A stretch of DNA of 47,833 nucleotides from Treponema sp. Its GTDB lineage: Bacteria > Spirochaetota > Spirochaetia > Treponematales > Breznakiellaceae. The stretch is from positions 1 to 47,833 of the forward strand of contig WQZG01000018.1 of the NCBI GenBank assembly GCA_009780855.1. The letters are read 5' to 3'. A program made the position numbers and the translations under genes. Below the pieces are notes generated by a model. That model was given only the letters and a program-made list of their open reading frames with translations, had not been told where the DNA came from and searched no databases. Shown here in pieces: positions 1 to 8,834 of the stretch; the first letter of the stretch is position 1; every line of letters starts with the position of its first letter.

Positions 1-121
1 ATGTTTGATGATTAAAGCCTTAAATGCTCCTCTTTTGCATAGGGACATTTCTATTGGTTTTTGAGCAAAAGGGGACATTTCTATTGAACGCCATAGGGGA
101 CATTTTCACTGATTTTTAACA
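1..121. mobile_element. Probable terminus of an IS21-like insertion sequence
   Basis: Three spaced copies of a 16-base motif of the form GGGACATTTYTATTG lie at 41-56, 71-86 and 96-111 (the last reads GGGGACATTTTCACTG). Read on the minus strand, the block begins TGTTAAAAATCAGTG at position 121, and a 5'-TG edge followed by several internal copies of a short repeat is the end structure known for the IS21 family. No istA or istB coding sequence is visible, so the element body would lie left of the window. The family assignment rests on recalled end sequences and is an inference. Confidence 0.5.
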
Positions 122-170
122 CAGTTGCGGCGTTGGCTTGTCAGCGTTGGCTCTTTTAAGGAATCAATTA

Positions 171-1304
171 TCAAACAGCGATTCCGGACTCGGGGGGCGC
201 GCCGCCGTAAAGGTAACCGCGCGGAATGGGAGCCGGCCGCTGGAAGGTACTGGTCATCTCGTAGAACTTGCCGGTCTCGCAGCTCTTGTATAGGCCCAGC
301 AGCATTTCAAGACCGTGGAAGGCCATCTCTTTGCTGGTCCGAGGTTTGCGGCCTTTGCGCAGGGCCCAGGCGAGTTCGGCCGGCCCTATGCCGCGGTGGT
401 TCTCGCTAAAGGCGTGGGTCGGCGGCAGCGCTGTTGGTTCATGCTGGCCCTTGAGTATTACTTTTACTTCCCCGCCGAACCGGTTGGGATCGGGCATGTA
501 AAGGATGCCCTCAGTACCATACATTATTATCTGCGGAATTTCGTTACCTATACTGCACGAGTTGAACATCAGCGTTCCAAAAACTCCGCTGGCAAACCTG
601 AAACTCCCGGCTACCAGGTTTTCTGCCTGCAGTTTGTATTTTTGACCAAAGTCTTCCTTGTCCGGGAAATAATGCATGCGGTCGGGTTTATTGGTGGTCA
701 CAAAACCGGAGATTTGCTTTACGGGGCCAAGTATGCTGAGCATTGCAGTTACATAGTAAACGCCGACGTCCAGTCCGATTCCGCCGCCGGGAAGCAGGGT
801 AATCGGGTATTTCTCGGCCAGGAATCCGGCGTCCCTGTTGAGGACAGCGACTACGCCTGTAACATCGCCTATGATACCGCTGTCAATGTAGTAGCGGGCG
901 GTCTGGATCGCCTGGCCCATAAATGTGTCCGGCGCGTTTCCGTATAAAACTCCCTTCTTGTCAGCAAGCTGTACAAGTTCCCGCGCCGCATCAATCGAAA
1001 GATCGATTGGTTTTTCTGAATACAGGTTCTTGCCGGCTTCCAGTACCTGTGTGCTGACCAGATGATGGTTAATCGGATCGGTAATATTGAGCACCAGCTC
1101 AATGCTTTTGTCTGCAAGTATTTCTTCTATCGACATTTGTTTGATATTGAACTGGGCAGCGCGCTTTTCCATGCGTTCTTTTATAATGTCGCAGCAGCCG
1201 ACCACATCAAGAATCTGGAAAGCCGAAGTCATATTTTTAAGATAAATTTCGCTGATTATTCCGCAGCCAACTACCGCGGTTTTTACCTTCTTTATTTTTG
1301 CCAT
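171..1304 (-). CDS. Gfo/Idh/MocA-family oxidoreductase, copy A
   Basis: This is a predicted cytoplasmic NAD(P)-dependent dehydrogenase of 377 residues, the usual length for the family. The N-terminal Rossmann segment carries AVVGCGIIS at about residues 10-18. The family EKP motif appears in SEKPIDLS near residue 100, with the lysine expected to serve in catalysis. The C-terminal part has the beta-sheet substrate-domain pattern. The start has a GGGAG ribosome site. It is last in a minus-strand operon, 38 bases after the sulfatase. It differs from copy B (3933-5066) at about 34 positions by eye, roughly 91% identity. The substrate is unknown; a sugar, inositol or derivative is typical of the family. 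An IS-like end lies only about 50 bases past its stop. Confidence 0.9.
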   Translation of the reverse strand: MAKIKKVKTAVVGCGIISEIYLKNMTSAFQILDVVGCCDIIKERMEKRAAQFNIKQMSIEEILADKSIELVLNITDPINHHLVSTQVLEAGKNLYSEKPIDLSIDAARELVQLADKKGVLYGNAPDTFMGQAIQTARYYIDSGIIGDVTGVVAVLNRDAGFLAEKYPITLLPGGGIGLDVGVYYVTAMLSILGPVKQISGFVTTNKPDRMHYFPDKEDFGQKYKLQAENLVAGSFRFASGVFGTLMFNSCSIGNEIPQIIMYGTEGILYMPDPNRFGGEVKVILKGQHEPTALPPTHAFSENHRGIGPAELAWALRKGRKPRTSKEMAFHGLEMLLGLYKSCETGKFYEMTSTFQRPAPIPRGYLYGGAPPESGIAV

Positions 1305-1342
1305 GTTAAACTCCCGTAAAAAATATATTACAGTCCGCCAAA

Positions 1343-2806
1343 CTACGGACGCGCGTCCACTACAAAACCGTCGCCAAGCATGAACTGGTTGGCATAAAAA
1401 TTAAAGTGCTTTTCATTGCTCATCATCGGTGTTTTATTATAACGGTCCAGCTGCTTTTCCGGTTCCCAAAAACTAATTACACGGCTGCGCAGATCTTTTG
1501 ATATTGAAGCATGGGCCGGGTCGTTTACAAGGTTGTTAAGTTCTCTGGTGTCTGCTTCCATGTCGTACAATTCATCGCCGTTGTCCAGATAGTGGTTATA
1601 CTTCCACTTGCCGGTCCGGAGCATACAGCCCGAATGTTCGGGTTCCTTGAGCACTGTGCTTTCGCAGAACAGATCCCGGCGATCCAGCGGCCTGCCGCCA
1701 ACAAGGGCGTCCGCCAGACTAACCCCGTCGGCATTAATTGAAACGCCGTCATATTCGGGCTCGAGTTTTATCCCTGCCAAATCGCACATGGTCGGAAGCA
1801 GATCGATAATTCCGGCCAGGTCAGCCTGTGTCCTGCCGGGGCTGAATCTTGAAGGGCAGCGGAAAATAAAAGGTATGCGTGCGGAGCTGTCAAAAAAGAC
1901 AGTCTTTTGCCAAAAGCCCCGCTCATAGGCCATTTCGCCGTGGTCGGTCGTATAGATAACAACGGTGTCATCCTTTAAGCCAAGGTAATCAAGCACATCC
2001 ACGATGCGGCCTACTGCATTGTCTACCCATTCCACGCAGCCGCAGTACGCAGCCAGCGTTTTTAAAATCAAATCATGATGATACCGGTGATTAATAACGC
2101 CGTTATTGCGGGCCGCGTTTTTTACAAAAGGCACCGCGCTTTTTTCCAGGTAGTCTTCAAGGTCTTTTTGAATACTGACCTTGTCCTTATAATGGTCAAA
2201 ATAATTTTTGGGCGGGTTAATCGGGAAATGCGGCTTTTCGAAATTAACGCTCAGGAAAAACGGAATCTCCGGCTCCTTGCCCGCGTGTACCTGCAGCCAT
2301 TTGGAAGCCTCGGCCACACAAAGCTCAGTCTGTGTCATGGGAAGGGGAATACCTGAAGGCCCGGAGTCCGCCACAATATCCCTGTTGCCCGATATTTTTC
2401 CCTTGTGCTGCGGGTCACGGAACGGATCCTGCTGATGCCCCTGCCCGTAGAGATCGCCGTAGGGCCGCTGCTGGAATCCCTGCCACTGCTCGCCGTTAAA
2501 ATGGGTCTTGCCGATTACACAGGTCCTGTACCCGGCTGTACCCAAAATCTTTGGAAGGGTAACGCCGTTGCTCTGCAGACAGTGGCGGTTGTCGTAAATA
2601 CCGTTGTTTCTGCAGTAATTGCCGGTCATTAAATTGGCGCGGGAAGGCACGCAGAGCGGGTTCTGGCAGTAAGCGTTGGGAAACCGCACTCCTTCCGCTG
2701 CAAGTTTGTCCAGAGACGGAGTCTGAACAAACGGATGCCCGGCGCAGCCCATGTATGAATAATTATGCTGGTCAGAAAACAATAACAGGAAATTCGGTTT
2801 CTTCAT
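1343..2806 (-). CDS. Type I sulfatase, cytoplasmic
   Basis: This 487-residue arylsulfatase/choline-sulfatase-like hydrolase cleaves sulfate esters. The activation motif is CVPSRANLMTG beginning at Cys52, the cysteine that maturation enzymes convert to formylglycine. An N-terminal metal-site segment is seen at residues 10-13 (FSDQ), and a second at TTDHGEMAYERGF. No signal peptide is present: the protein starts MKKPNFLLLF and runs straight into the core strand, so it should act inside the cell on an imported substrate. A strong AAGGAAGGA ribosome site supports the start. It sits 23 bases after the UroD-like gene. No maturase gene is visible in the window. A phosphonate or phosphate ester substrate is an alternative within the alkaline phosphatase superfamily. 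Confidence 0.9.
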   Translation of the reverse strand: MKKPNFLLLFSDQHNYSYMGCAGHPFVQTPSLDKLAAEGVRFPNAYCQNPLCVPSRANLMTGNYCRNNGIYDNRHCLQSNGVTLPKILGTAGYRTCVIGKTHFNGEQWQGFQQRPYGDLYGQGHQQDPFRDPQHKGKISGNRDIVADSGPSGIPLPMTQTELCVAEASKWLQVHAGKEPEIPFFLSVNFEKPHFPINPPKNYFDHYKDKVSIQKDLEDYLEKSAVPFVKNAARNNGVINHRYHHDLILKTLAAYCGCVEWVDNAVGRIVDVLDYLGLKDDTVVIYTTDHGEMAYERGFWQKTVFFDSSARIPFIFRCPSRFSPGRTQADLAGIIDLLPTMCDLAGIKLEPEYDGVSINADGVSLADALVGGRPLDRRDLFCESTVLKEPEHSGCMLRTGKWKYNHYLDNGDELYDMEADTRELNNLVNDPAHASISKDLRSRVISFWEPEKQLDRYNKTPMMSNEKHFNFYANQFMLGDGFVVDARP

Positions 2807-2829
2807 TATGTTCCTTCCTTAAAAACCAA

Positions 2830-3933
2830 TCAGTCAAAAAGAGACGCCAATTTCTGTGCAGAAGCAAGATCGGGAAAATCCGGCAAAAGAAAATAAAAAC
2901 CTGTCGCGCCGTAACGTTTTACCAGATTCTGAATACTTTTGGCCCAATCCTGCGGGCCTCCTTTACTGACAGGAATCTGCAGGGATTTACCTGCTCCGAT
3001 TATCTGATCGAAAAGGGGATACCAGTCAGCAGAACCGGCGTCGGGTTTGCCGGCCCCGGAGATCCACTGCACAGCGTCAAGTTCTTTTATTTCCATAAGC
3101 GCCGGCGCATGTTTAATGGCGTCCGGACCGTCAAGATGATACAGGGAATGATCAAGATTTTGGCACTGCAGACGCAATGAAGGCTGAACCAAATCCCGGA
3201 ACATCTGGGGCGAAATCATTGCGCTGTGATCACATTGCAGCTGCGCTATCTTTCCTTTACCCACGATATTGGAACCCTGGTATGTACTGGAACCGTCATC
3301 ATCTTTTAAAATTTCATAACAGCGATCGTAATATTTAAAATAAAGACCATCAATCATTTTTACGCCAAGCTGTACCAGTTCCGGCTCATCGATCAGATCA
3401 AAACAAAATTCCTGGGGGCCGCGCAGGGCCGCCAGTATGTCAATGTTTTCCACCAGGTCCACAACGGGAATGTAAAAATCTCCCCTGGCCAGTTCCTTTG
3501 CTTCCTTCATCATTTTTAAATGAAGCTGCCACCAGGGATTTTCTTCATTGTAGCGGATATTTTCGAATTCCTGCGGACCGGAAAGCGCCGGCGTATACCA
3601 GGCTGTCTGCCAGGAGAACTCCGGCTCGCATCCCAGGTACGACGACATGGTGCCGGCGCCGTAGGAAATGCGGCGGATCACGGGGAAAGCATCACCCAGG
3701 AAATAATGGCTCTCGCAGAAATTCCTGTAATCATTCATTACGTAGGTTACATTGGTAAAAAATTCCCTGGGTGTTGCCGGTTTTTCCATCGGTGTATTTT
3801 TGCCGGGTTTACCAGGAGCAACAATACGCATAAGGGGTTTGCTTAACGGTTCGTGATTCCACCATTTTTCAAAACGGTTTTTTATGATGCCCCAGTTATC
3901 AATGTAGGTATTGCGCATTGGTGCTGTCCGCAT
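2830..3933 (-). CDS. Uroporphyrinogen decarboxylase-like (URO-D superfamily) protein
   Basis: The chosen start gives 367 residues. The fold family (COG0407) includes uroporphyrinogen decarboxylase and corrinoid-dependent methyltransferases such as MtaA. Family-like segments include SLYHLDGPDAIKHAP and the glycine-rich GATGFYFLLPDFPD near the end. The HxCG zinc motif of the methyltransferases is replaced by HLDG, so this protein probably does not bind zinc in the MtaA way. The ATG at 3933 overlaps the stop of the upstream oxidoreductase as TAATG, which implies translational coupling; an ATG at 3918 and a longer in-frame start at 3963 are alternatives. Context with a sulfatase and two oxidoreductases argues against haem synthesis. 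The reaction is unknown. Confidence 0.8.
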   Translation of the reverse strand: MRTAPMRNTYIDNWGIIKNRFEKWWNHEPLSKPLMRIVAPGKPGKNTPMEKPATPREFFTNVTYVMNDYRNFCESHYFLGDAFPVIRRISYGAGTMSSYLGCEPEFSWQTAWYTPALSGPQEFENIRYNEENPWWQLHLKMMKEAKELARGDFYIPVVDLVENIDILAALRGPQEFCFDLIDEPELVQLGVKMIDGLYFKYYDRCYEILKDDDGSSTYQGSNIVGKGKIAQLQCDHSAMISPQMFRDLVQPSLRLQCQNLDHSLYHLDGPDAIKHAPALMEIKELDAVQWISGAGKPDAGSADWYPLFDQIIGAGKSLQIPVSKGGPQDWAKSIQNLVKRYGATGFYFLLPDFPDLASAQKLASLFD

Positions 3934-5066
3934 TAAATGGCTATACCGGATTCGGGCGAACATCCGGCGTAAAGATAACCGCGCGGAATGGGGGCAGGCC
4001 GTTGGAAGGTACTGGTCATTTCATAGAACTTTTTTGTACCGCTGCTTTGGTAAAGGCCCAGCAGCAGCTCAAGTCCGTGGAAAGCCATCTCCTTGCTGGT
4101 CCGGGGTTTGCGGTTTTTGCGCAGGGCCCAGGCGAGTTCGGCAGGTCCTATACCGCGGTGGTTCTCGTTAAAGGCGTGGGTCGGCGGCAGCGCAACCTGT
4201 TCATGCTGGCCCTTGAGTATTACTTTTACTTCCCCGCCGAACCGGTTGGGATCGGGCATGTAGAGGATGCCCTCGGTACCGTACATAATTATTTGCGGAG
4301 CTTCCGGCCCTATACTGGCTGAATTAAACATGATGGTGCCAAAGGCGCCGCTTGCGAATTGGCAGCTTCCGGCTACAAGGTTCTCTGCCTGCAGTTTGTA
4401 TTTTTGTCCAAAGTCTTCCTTGTCCGGGAAATAATGCATGCGGTCCGGTTTATTGGTGGTCACAAAACCGCAAACCTGTTTTACCGGGCCCAGTATGCTG
4501 AGCATAGCTGTTACATAATAAACACCGACGTCCAGCCCTATTCCGCCGCCGGGGCCCATTGTGAACGGAAATTTTTCCGCCAAAAAGCCCGCGTCCCTGT
4601 TTAAAAGCGCGGTAACGCTTGTCACATCGCCAATAAGTCCGCTGTCAATGTAAAAACGGGCAGTCTGGATCGCCTGGCCCATAAATGTGTCCGGCGCGTT
4701 CCCGTATAAAACTCCCTTCTTGTCCGCAAGCTGCACAAGTTCCCGCGCCGCATCAATCGAAAGATCGATCGGTTTTTCTGAATACAGGTTCTTGCCCGCG
4801 TTTAATACCTGGGTGCTGACCAAATGGTGATTTACAGGATCGGTAATATTGAGCACCAGTTCTATGCTTTTGTCCGCAAGAATTTCTTCTATCGACATTT
4901 GTTTGATATTGAACTGGGCAGCGCGTTTTTCCATGCGTTCTTTTATAATGTCGCAGCAGCCGACCACATCAAGAATCTGGAAAGCCGAGGTCATGTTCTT
5001 TAAATAAATTTCGCTGATCATTCCGCACCCTACAACCGCGGTTTTTACCTTCTTAATTTTTGCCAT
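3933..5066 (-). CDS. Gfo/Idh/MocA-family oxidoreductase, copy B
   Basis: This is a 377-residue paralogue of the gene at 171-1304. It has the same Rossmann start (AVVGCGMIS) and the same EKP motif in SEKPIDLS. The first 125 residues differ from copy A at only about three positions, and most differences fall after residue 130. It is first in the operon, with a GGGAG ribosome site, and its stop overlaps the start of the UroD-like gene by one base. Having two near-identical dehydrogenases flanking a UroD-like protein and a sulfatase suggests two related oxidation steps or two substrates. Substrate and cofactor preference cannot be read from the sequence. Confidence 0.9.
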   Translation of the reverse strand: MAKIKKVKTAVVGCGMISEIYLKNMTSAFQILDVVGCCDIIKERMEKRAAQFNIKQMSIEEILADKSIELVLNITDPVNHHLVSTQVLNAGKNLYSEKPIDLSIDAARELVQLADKKGVLYGNAPDTFMGQAIQTARFYIDSGLIGDVTSVTALLNRDAGFLAEKFPFTMGPGGGIGLDVGVYYVTAMLSILGPVKQVCGFVTTNKPDRMHYFPDKEDFGQKYKLQAENLVAGSCQFASGAFGTIMFNSASIGPEAPQIIMYGTEGILYMPDPNRFGGEVKVILKGQHEQVALPPTHAFNENHRGIGPAELAWALRKNRKPRTSKEMAFHGLELLLGLYQSSGTKKFYEMTSTFQRPAPIPRGYLYAGCSPESGIAI

Positions 5067-5110
5067 ATAAAGCTCCCTTTTGAAGAAATTTAAAATTCAC
5101 TCAATTGCTA

Positions 5111-7834
5111 TTATATTAATTTATTTTCACGCGCCGCAAGGCCAAGGGCGCTGTTCCAGTAATTCATCGTCAAATAATCCTGCTTGTTTTCCATTGAATC
5201 TATGTGGCTTGATCTGCGCTGCAGCCTCCGGTAAGCCATGCTCACAGCCGTACCTATGTCTCCCTGGGTCGCACCTGTTCTCCTGTAAATCAAATATCTG
5301 GCATACAGGCAGAACACATCGCCGGGATCTCCTTCCGCGGGCAGTTCTTCCCGCACCAGATTCTGGATCCGGTTTCGTAAATCCTCTCCTTTTTCCGGTG
5401 TAAATGGCAGACAGCTTTGGGCCATCAGGCTGTAAGCAGCAATAAGCCTGTCAGCGGGATTATTCTGCGGAAGTATCAAACGTTCGCACTGGGAAAATCC
5501 GCTTCTCCAGTCGGGCTGTTCGGTAAAGAGGAAATCATTGTCATTGGCGTGAACCGAAAGGAACTTTTCTCCCAGACCGGCGGCTTCTTCGTAATTTCCA
5601 AGAAGATAAGCCGCTTCAATATTAAAAAGTCTGCCGTCGCCCGACGATAAATCGGGCTGTTCAACGGATTTTTTTTGCTTTTTCCGTGCTCCCGCCATAA
5701 GGTAGATCCCTGCCCTGTAAGTCCAGGCCGCAAGCGTCATATCCGCGCAGGAGGGGACTTTCCCCTCAAGAGATGCAAATGTTTCCAGCGCTTCCTTGTA
5801 ATAACCGTTTTCAAAATAAAAACGTCCCAAAAGAAACCTGGAGCTTAAAGCCCAGCCGGCCCATCCCAATTCTTCCGCAATTTTACCGGTCTTTATTATG
5901 AGTTTTTGCGCCTGCGGCAGATTGCCGTACAAAAAATTGGAAGCCGCGGTAAAATAAAGGGCCTTTACCAGTTCGTCGGCGTTTCCGGTTTTTTCTGCCA
6001 AATCAATTGCAAATGATCCGTATTCAACCGCATCGTCAATCCGCTGTTTAAAAAGGTTAACCAGCGAAAAATAGCGGTAGGAAGGAATTCCCCCGTCCTT
6101 GAGACTTTGGTTTGTAAGCATGAGATCCCGGACAGTTTCGGAAGCGGCCACGGCATCCCTGCATCCGAGCCTGTATGCGCCCAGGTTAGACTGAATCTGG
6201 GCAATAAATCCCGGATAGATTGCGGCAGAATGCGCCGGTATAGTCCCGGAAAATATTTTACTAATTTCCTTTTGGCCGCAGTAGACCAGGGCTTTTTGGG
6301 TATGGAAGATCCAGTCCAGAATCTTAACATTATCTTTCTTAATAAACCTGCCAATCTGCCCTCCGGCAAAAATTTCATCCAGCCCGGAGCTCGTCCCGTT
6401 ATTAATGTCTCCCCGTAAAACACGGAGTATAAGGGGATCTTCAATGGCGCCGCCCAACTCTTCAAGAATTTTTAATAAATTAAAACACGGTCTGATTCTG
6501 CCTTCTTTTTCCCAGGCCAAAAGACGTTTCCAGGCCATGGTTTTGATCCTTGCGCATTTTTCTCCAAGAATTTTTTCTGCAGTTTCAAAAAAATCCGGGA
6601 AGCACGGGCGGGGATCGGGCAGTGAATCAATTGCGCCGTTTGCCAAAAGGAGCTTTAAGCCCTTGTCCAATATTCCAGGGTTAAGCCCTTCTTCCTCAAA
6701 AACCCCGGGAATAAGTGCAGGCGGGAAAAACCGCCGCAGAATCAGGAACGCGTACATTATTTCCCATAATTCAGCGGAAAGTCCGGGAATTTCATTGCCG
6801 GATGCGGGAAAATCCCTGCCCGAAAATTTTAATACGCGGGGGAAAAAATTTTTCCAGTTCCGGGCCGCTTCGCCCTCACCGGAATTATAGGCCATAAAAA
6901 ACAGGGAGTTATTACACTCCGCGGCGGCATTTAAAAAAATATCAATTTGGGTTTTATCCGCCAAAAATGGATCTTCAATAATAACCATAGCGGGGCAATG
7001 ATGGCTGTCCGCCAGAACCTTGTAGGAATTAAACAAAACAACAAGGAACCGTTTTTCGGCTTCTGTAATATACGGAGATGCCTGATCCCGCAGGCGTTCC
7101 CTGAACAAAAGTTCCCCAAGGGAATCAAGTTCATCAGTATTAATCTTTGGCGATGAACCAAGCCGGGCCCTCAGGGCCGGAGTCAGCGCATCGCAGAAAT
7201 AACGGGCGCCGCAGCCGCCGGCCTCAAAACGGAATATTAACGGAGGAATATCTTTCATAACCGAGACACAGTAATGATATGCACCGTCCCTGATTCCGGT
7301 TACAGGGCCAAGCAGCAGTGTGTGTTCCTGTTTACCGGTTTCAAGAACACGTATAACTTTATCCCTGTACGGAAAAAACCTGTTCCCGGATTCATCGAAT
7401 GGTTTAAATCTTATTAATTCTGCATAACCGCGGAAAGGTTTTTCGAATTCAACATAAGGCTGTAATGAGTCCCGGACAGTCTGTCCGCACCAGATGCCGG
7501 TATGGGAAGAAGCAGCGCCTGCAGAAAGCATACGGCAAAGCCGTTCGGCTTCATGTTCGGGAATATTCTGGCTAAGAACCAGGGCATGGCCGGACAGTTC
7601 AGAACCCGCGGCTTCCAGCGCGTTTTGTATGGTTCCGGTAAGTATAAGCATATCCAGCCAGAATCCGGTGCGTTCGCAGTCAAAGGAAGCGTTAAGGTAA
7701 CGGCGGTTATCGGATAGCCGGCCGCTTGCCGTAAAAATGGCCCCGGTAACCGCCTCGTCGAGCCGTGTAACCAAATCGGGCCTGGTACGGCGGAGCTGGG
7801 AACGGAATCGCAGAAAAAAAAGCATCTGTACCAT
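5111..7834 (-). CDS. Large protein with degenerate NTPase-like N-half and TPR-like C-half
   Basis: This is a 907-residue protein of unknown function. Residues 173-189 read LLLGPVTGIRDGAYHYC, which sits like a STAND/AAA P-loop but lacks the GKS/T core. Residues 283-290 (MVIIEDPF) resemble a Walker B strand. The C-terminal 400 residues are helical with TPR-like pairs, for example NADELVKALYFTAASNFLYG and the following NGYYKEALETF. The layout resembles regulatory NTPase-TPR proteins, but nucleotide binding is doubtful. No membrane segment or signal peptide is evident. The start ATG at 7834 has no clear ribosome site; a second Met follows at codon 4. It is divergent from the carbamoyltransferase gene, with only 46 bases between them. 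Family assignment is tentative. Confidence 0.65.
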   Translation of the reverse strand: MVQMLFFLRFRSQLRRTRPDLVTRLDEAVTGAIFTASGRLSDNRRYLNASFDCERTGFWLDMLILTGTIQNALEAAGSELSGHALVLSQNIPEHEAERLCRMLSAGAASSHTGIWCGQTVRDSLQPYVEFEKPFRGYAELIRFKPFDESGNRFFPYRDKVIRVLETGKQEHTLLLGPVTGIRDGAYHYCVSVMKDIPPLIFRFEAGGCGARYFCDALTPALRARLGSSPKINTDELDSLGELLFRERLRDQASPYITEAEKRFLVVLFNSYKVLADSHHCPAMVIIEDPFLADKTQIDIFLNAAAECNNSLFFMAYNSGEGEAARNWKNFFPRVLKFSGRDFPASGNEIPGLSAELWEIMYAFLILRRFFPPALIPGVFEEEGLNPGILDKGLKLLLANGAIDSLPDPRPCFPDFFETAEKILGEKCARIKTMAWKRLLAWEKEGRIRPCFNLLKILEELGGAIEDPLILRVLRGDINNGTSSGLDEIFAGGQIGRFIKKDNVKILDWIFHTQKALVYCGQKEISKIFSGTIPAHSAAIYPGFIAQIQSNLGAYRLGCRDAVAASETVRDLMLTNQSLKDGGIPSYRYFSLVNLFKQRIDDAVEYGSFAIDLAEKTGNADELVKALYFTAASNFLYGNLPQAQKLIIKTGKIAEELGWAGWALSSRFLLGRFYFENGYYKEALETFASLEGKVPSCADMTLAAWTYRAGIYLMAGARKKQKKSVEQPDLSSGDGRLFNIEAAYLLGNYEEAAGLGEKFLSVHANDNDFLFTEQPDWRSGFSQCERLILPQNNPADRLIAAYSLMAQSCLPFTPEKGEDLRNRIQNLVREELPAEGDPGDVFCLYARYLIYRRTGATQGDIGTAVSMAYRRLQRRSSHIDSMENKQDYLTMNYWNSALGLAARENKLI

Positions 7835-7880
7835 TGTCTTGTTTTATCTCATAATAACACCAGGAGTATAAAAAGTCATT

Positions 7881-8834
7881 ATGGTTACAGAAACATTAAA
7901 AGGCAGATCGCTTTTGACCTGGCTGGACTACACTACGGATGAAATACGGTTATTTCTGGATATATCAAAACAGGTAAAAGAAGAAAAACAGCGCGGCGAA
8001 ATACACCGGCGTTTTACAGGCAAAACCCTTGCCCTGCTTTTTGAAAAATTATCGACCCGGACACGAAGTGCGTTTGAAACCGCCTTTGGAGAAGAGGAGG
8101 GCTACCCTGTATTCCTGGGCAAAGATGACATTCACCTGGGGGTAAAGGAATCACTGGAAGACACAGCCCGGGTTCTTGGACGGATGTTTACAGCGATAGA
8201 ATTCCGCGGATACAAACAGTCCACAGCGGAAACACTGGCCAAGTATTCGGAGGTCCCCGTTTATAACGGCCTCACCGACGACTTCCATCCGACCCAGGCT
8301 CTTGCCGATATACTGACACTGGAAGAAAACTTTGGAGATGTGCACGGAAAAAAACTGTGTTTTATCGGTGACGGCAGAAACAACGTAGTCCGCTCGCTTA
8401 TGGTAATAGGGTCAAAACTCGGCCTTAACCTGTGGATAATTACGCCAAAAGTATTAAGCCCCGACCAGGTCCTGCTTACCAAATGCCTGGAACATTCAAA
8501 ACACACAGGTGCCAAAATTACTGTAAGCGCTGAATTATCGGCGGTAAAAGACGCGGACGCGATTTATACGGACGTATGGGCATCAATGGGCGAAGAAAAC
8601 AAAAAAGAAGAAAGGGTCAGACTTTTAAAGCCTTACCAGGTCAACACTGCACTGATGGAAAAATCAGGCCGGAAGGACACAATTTTTATGCACGACCTTC
8701 CGGCAATCAAGGGCGAAGAAGTCACAGCCTCCGTCATAGACGGCAAGCAGAGCAGAGCATGGGATCAGGCAGAAAACCGCAAGCATACCATCAAGGCAAT
8801 AATGCTGGCTACGATTAATGGAACTTCGGATTAA
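7881..8834 (+). CDS. argF: Ornithine carbamoyltransferase (aspartate in the HCLP motif)
   Basis: It converts carbamoyl phosphate and ornithine to citrulline, or the reverse in arginine breakdown. The 317-residue protein has the carbamoyl phosphate motif STRTR (in KLSTRTRSAFETA), then HPTQALADILT, and the ornithine-loop motif DVWASMGEE. The tail EAENRKHTIKAI-like pattern fits family ends. The usual HCLP motif reads HDLP here (FMHDLPAIKGEEVT), replacing the ornithine-contacting cysteine with aspartate. The AGGAG ribosome site is about 14 bases from the ATG, longer than usual. No other arginine or deiminase gene is nearby, so biosynthetic and catabolic roles cannot be told apart. A related carbamoyltransferase with another amine substrate is possible because of the Cys to Asp change. 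Confidence 0.87.
   Translation: MVTETLKGRSLLTWLDYTTDEIRLFLDISKQVKEEKQRGEIHRRFTGKTLALLFEKLSTRTRSAFETAFGEEEGYPVFLGKDDIHLGVKESLEDTARVLGRMFTAIEFRGYKQSTAETLAKYSEVPVYNGLTDDFHPTQALADILTLEENFGDVHGKKLCFIGDGRNNVVRSLMVIGSKLGLNLWIITPKVLSPDQVLLTKCLEHSKHTGAKITVSAELSAVKDADAIYTDVWASMGEENKKEERVRLLKPYQVNTALMEKSGRKDTIFMHDLPAIKGEEVTASVIDGKQSRAWDQAENRKHTIKAIMLATINGTSD

Noticed and set aside
2830..3933. True haem-pathway uroporphyrinogen decarboxylase (hemE)
   Set aside because: The sequence lacks HemE-like motifs that I can recognise and sits with sulfatase and oxidoreductase genes, with no haem genes nearby.
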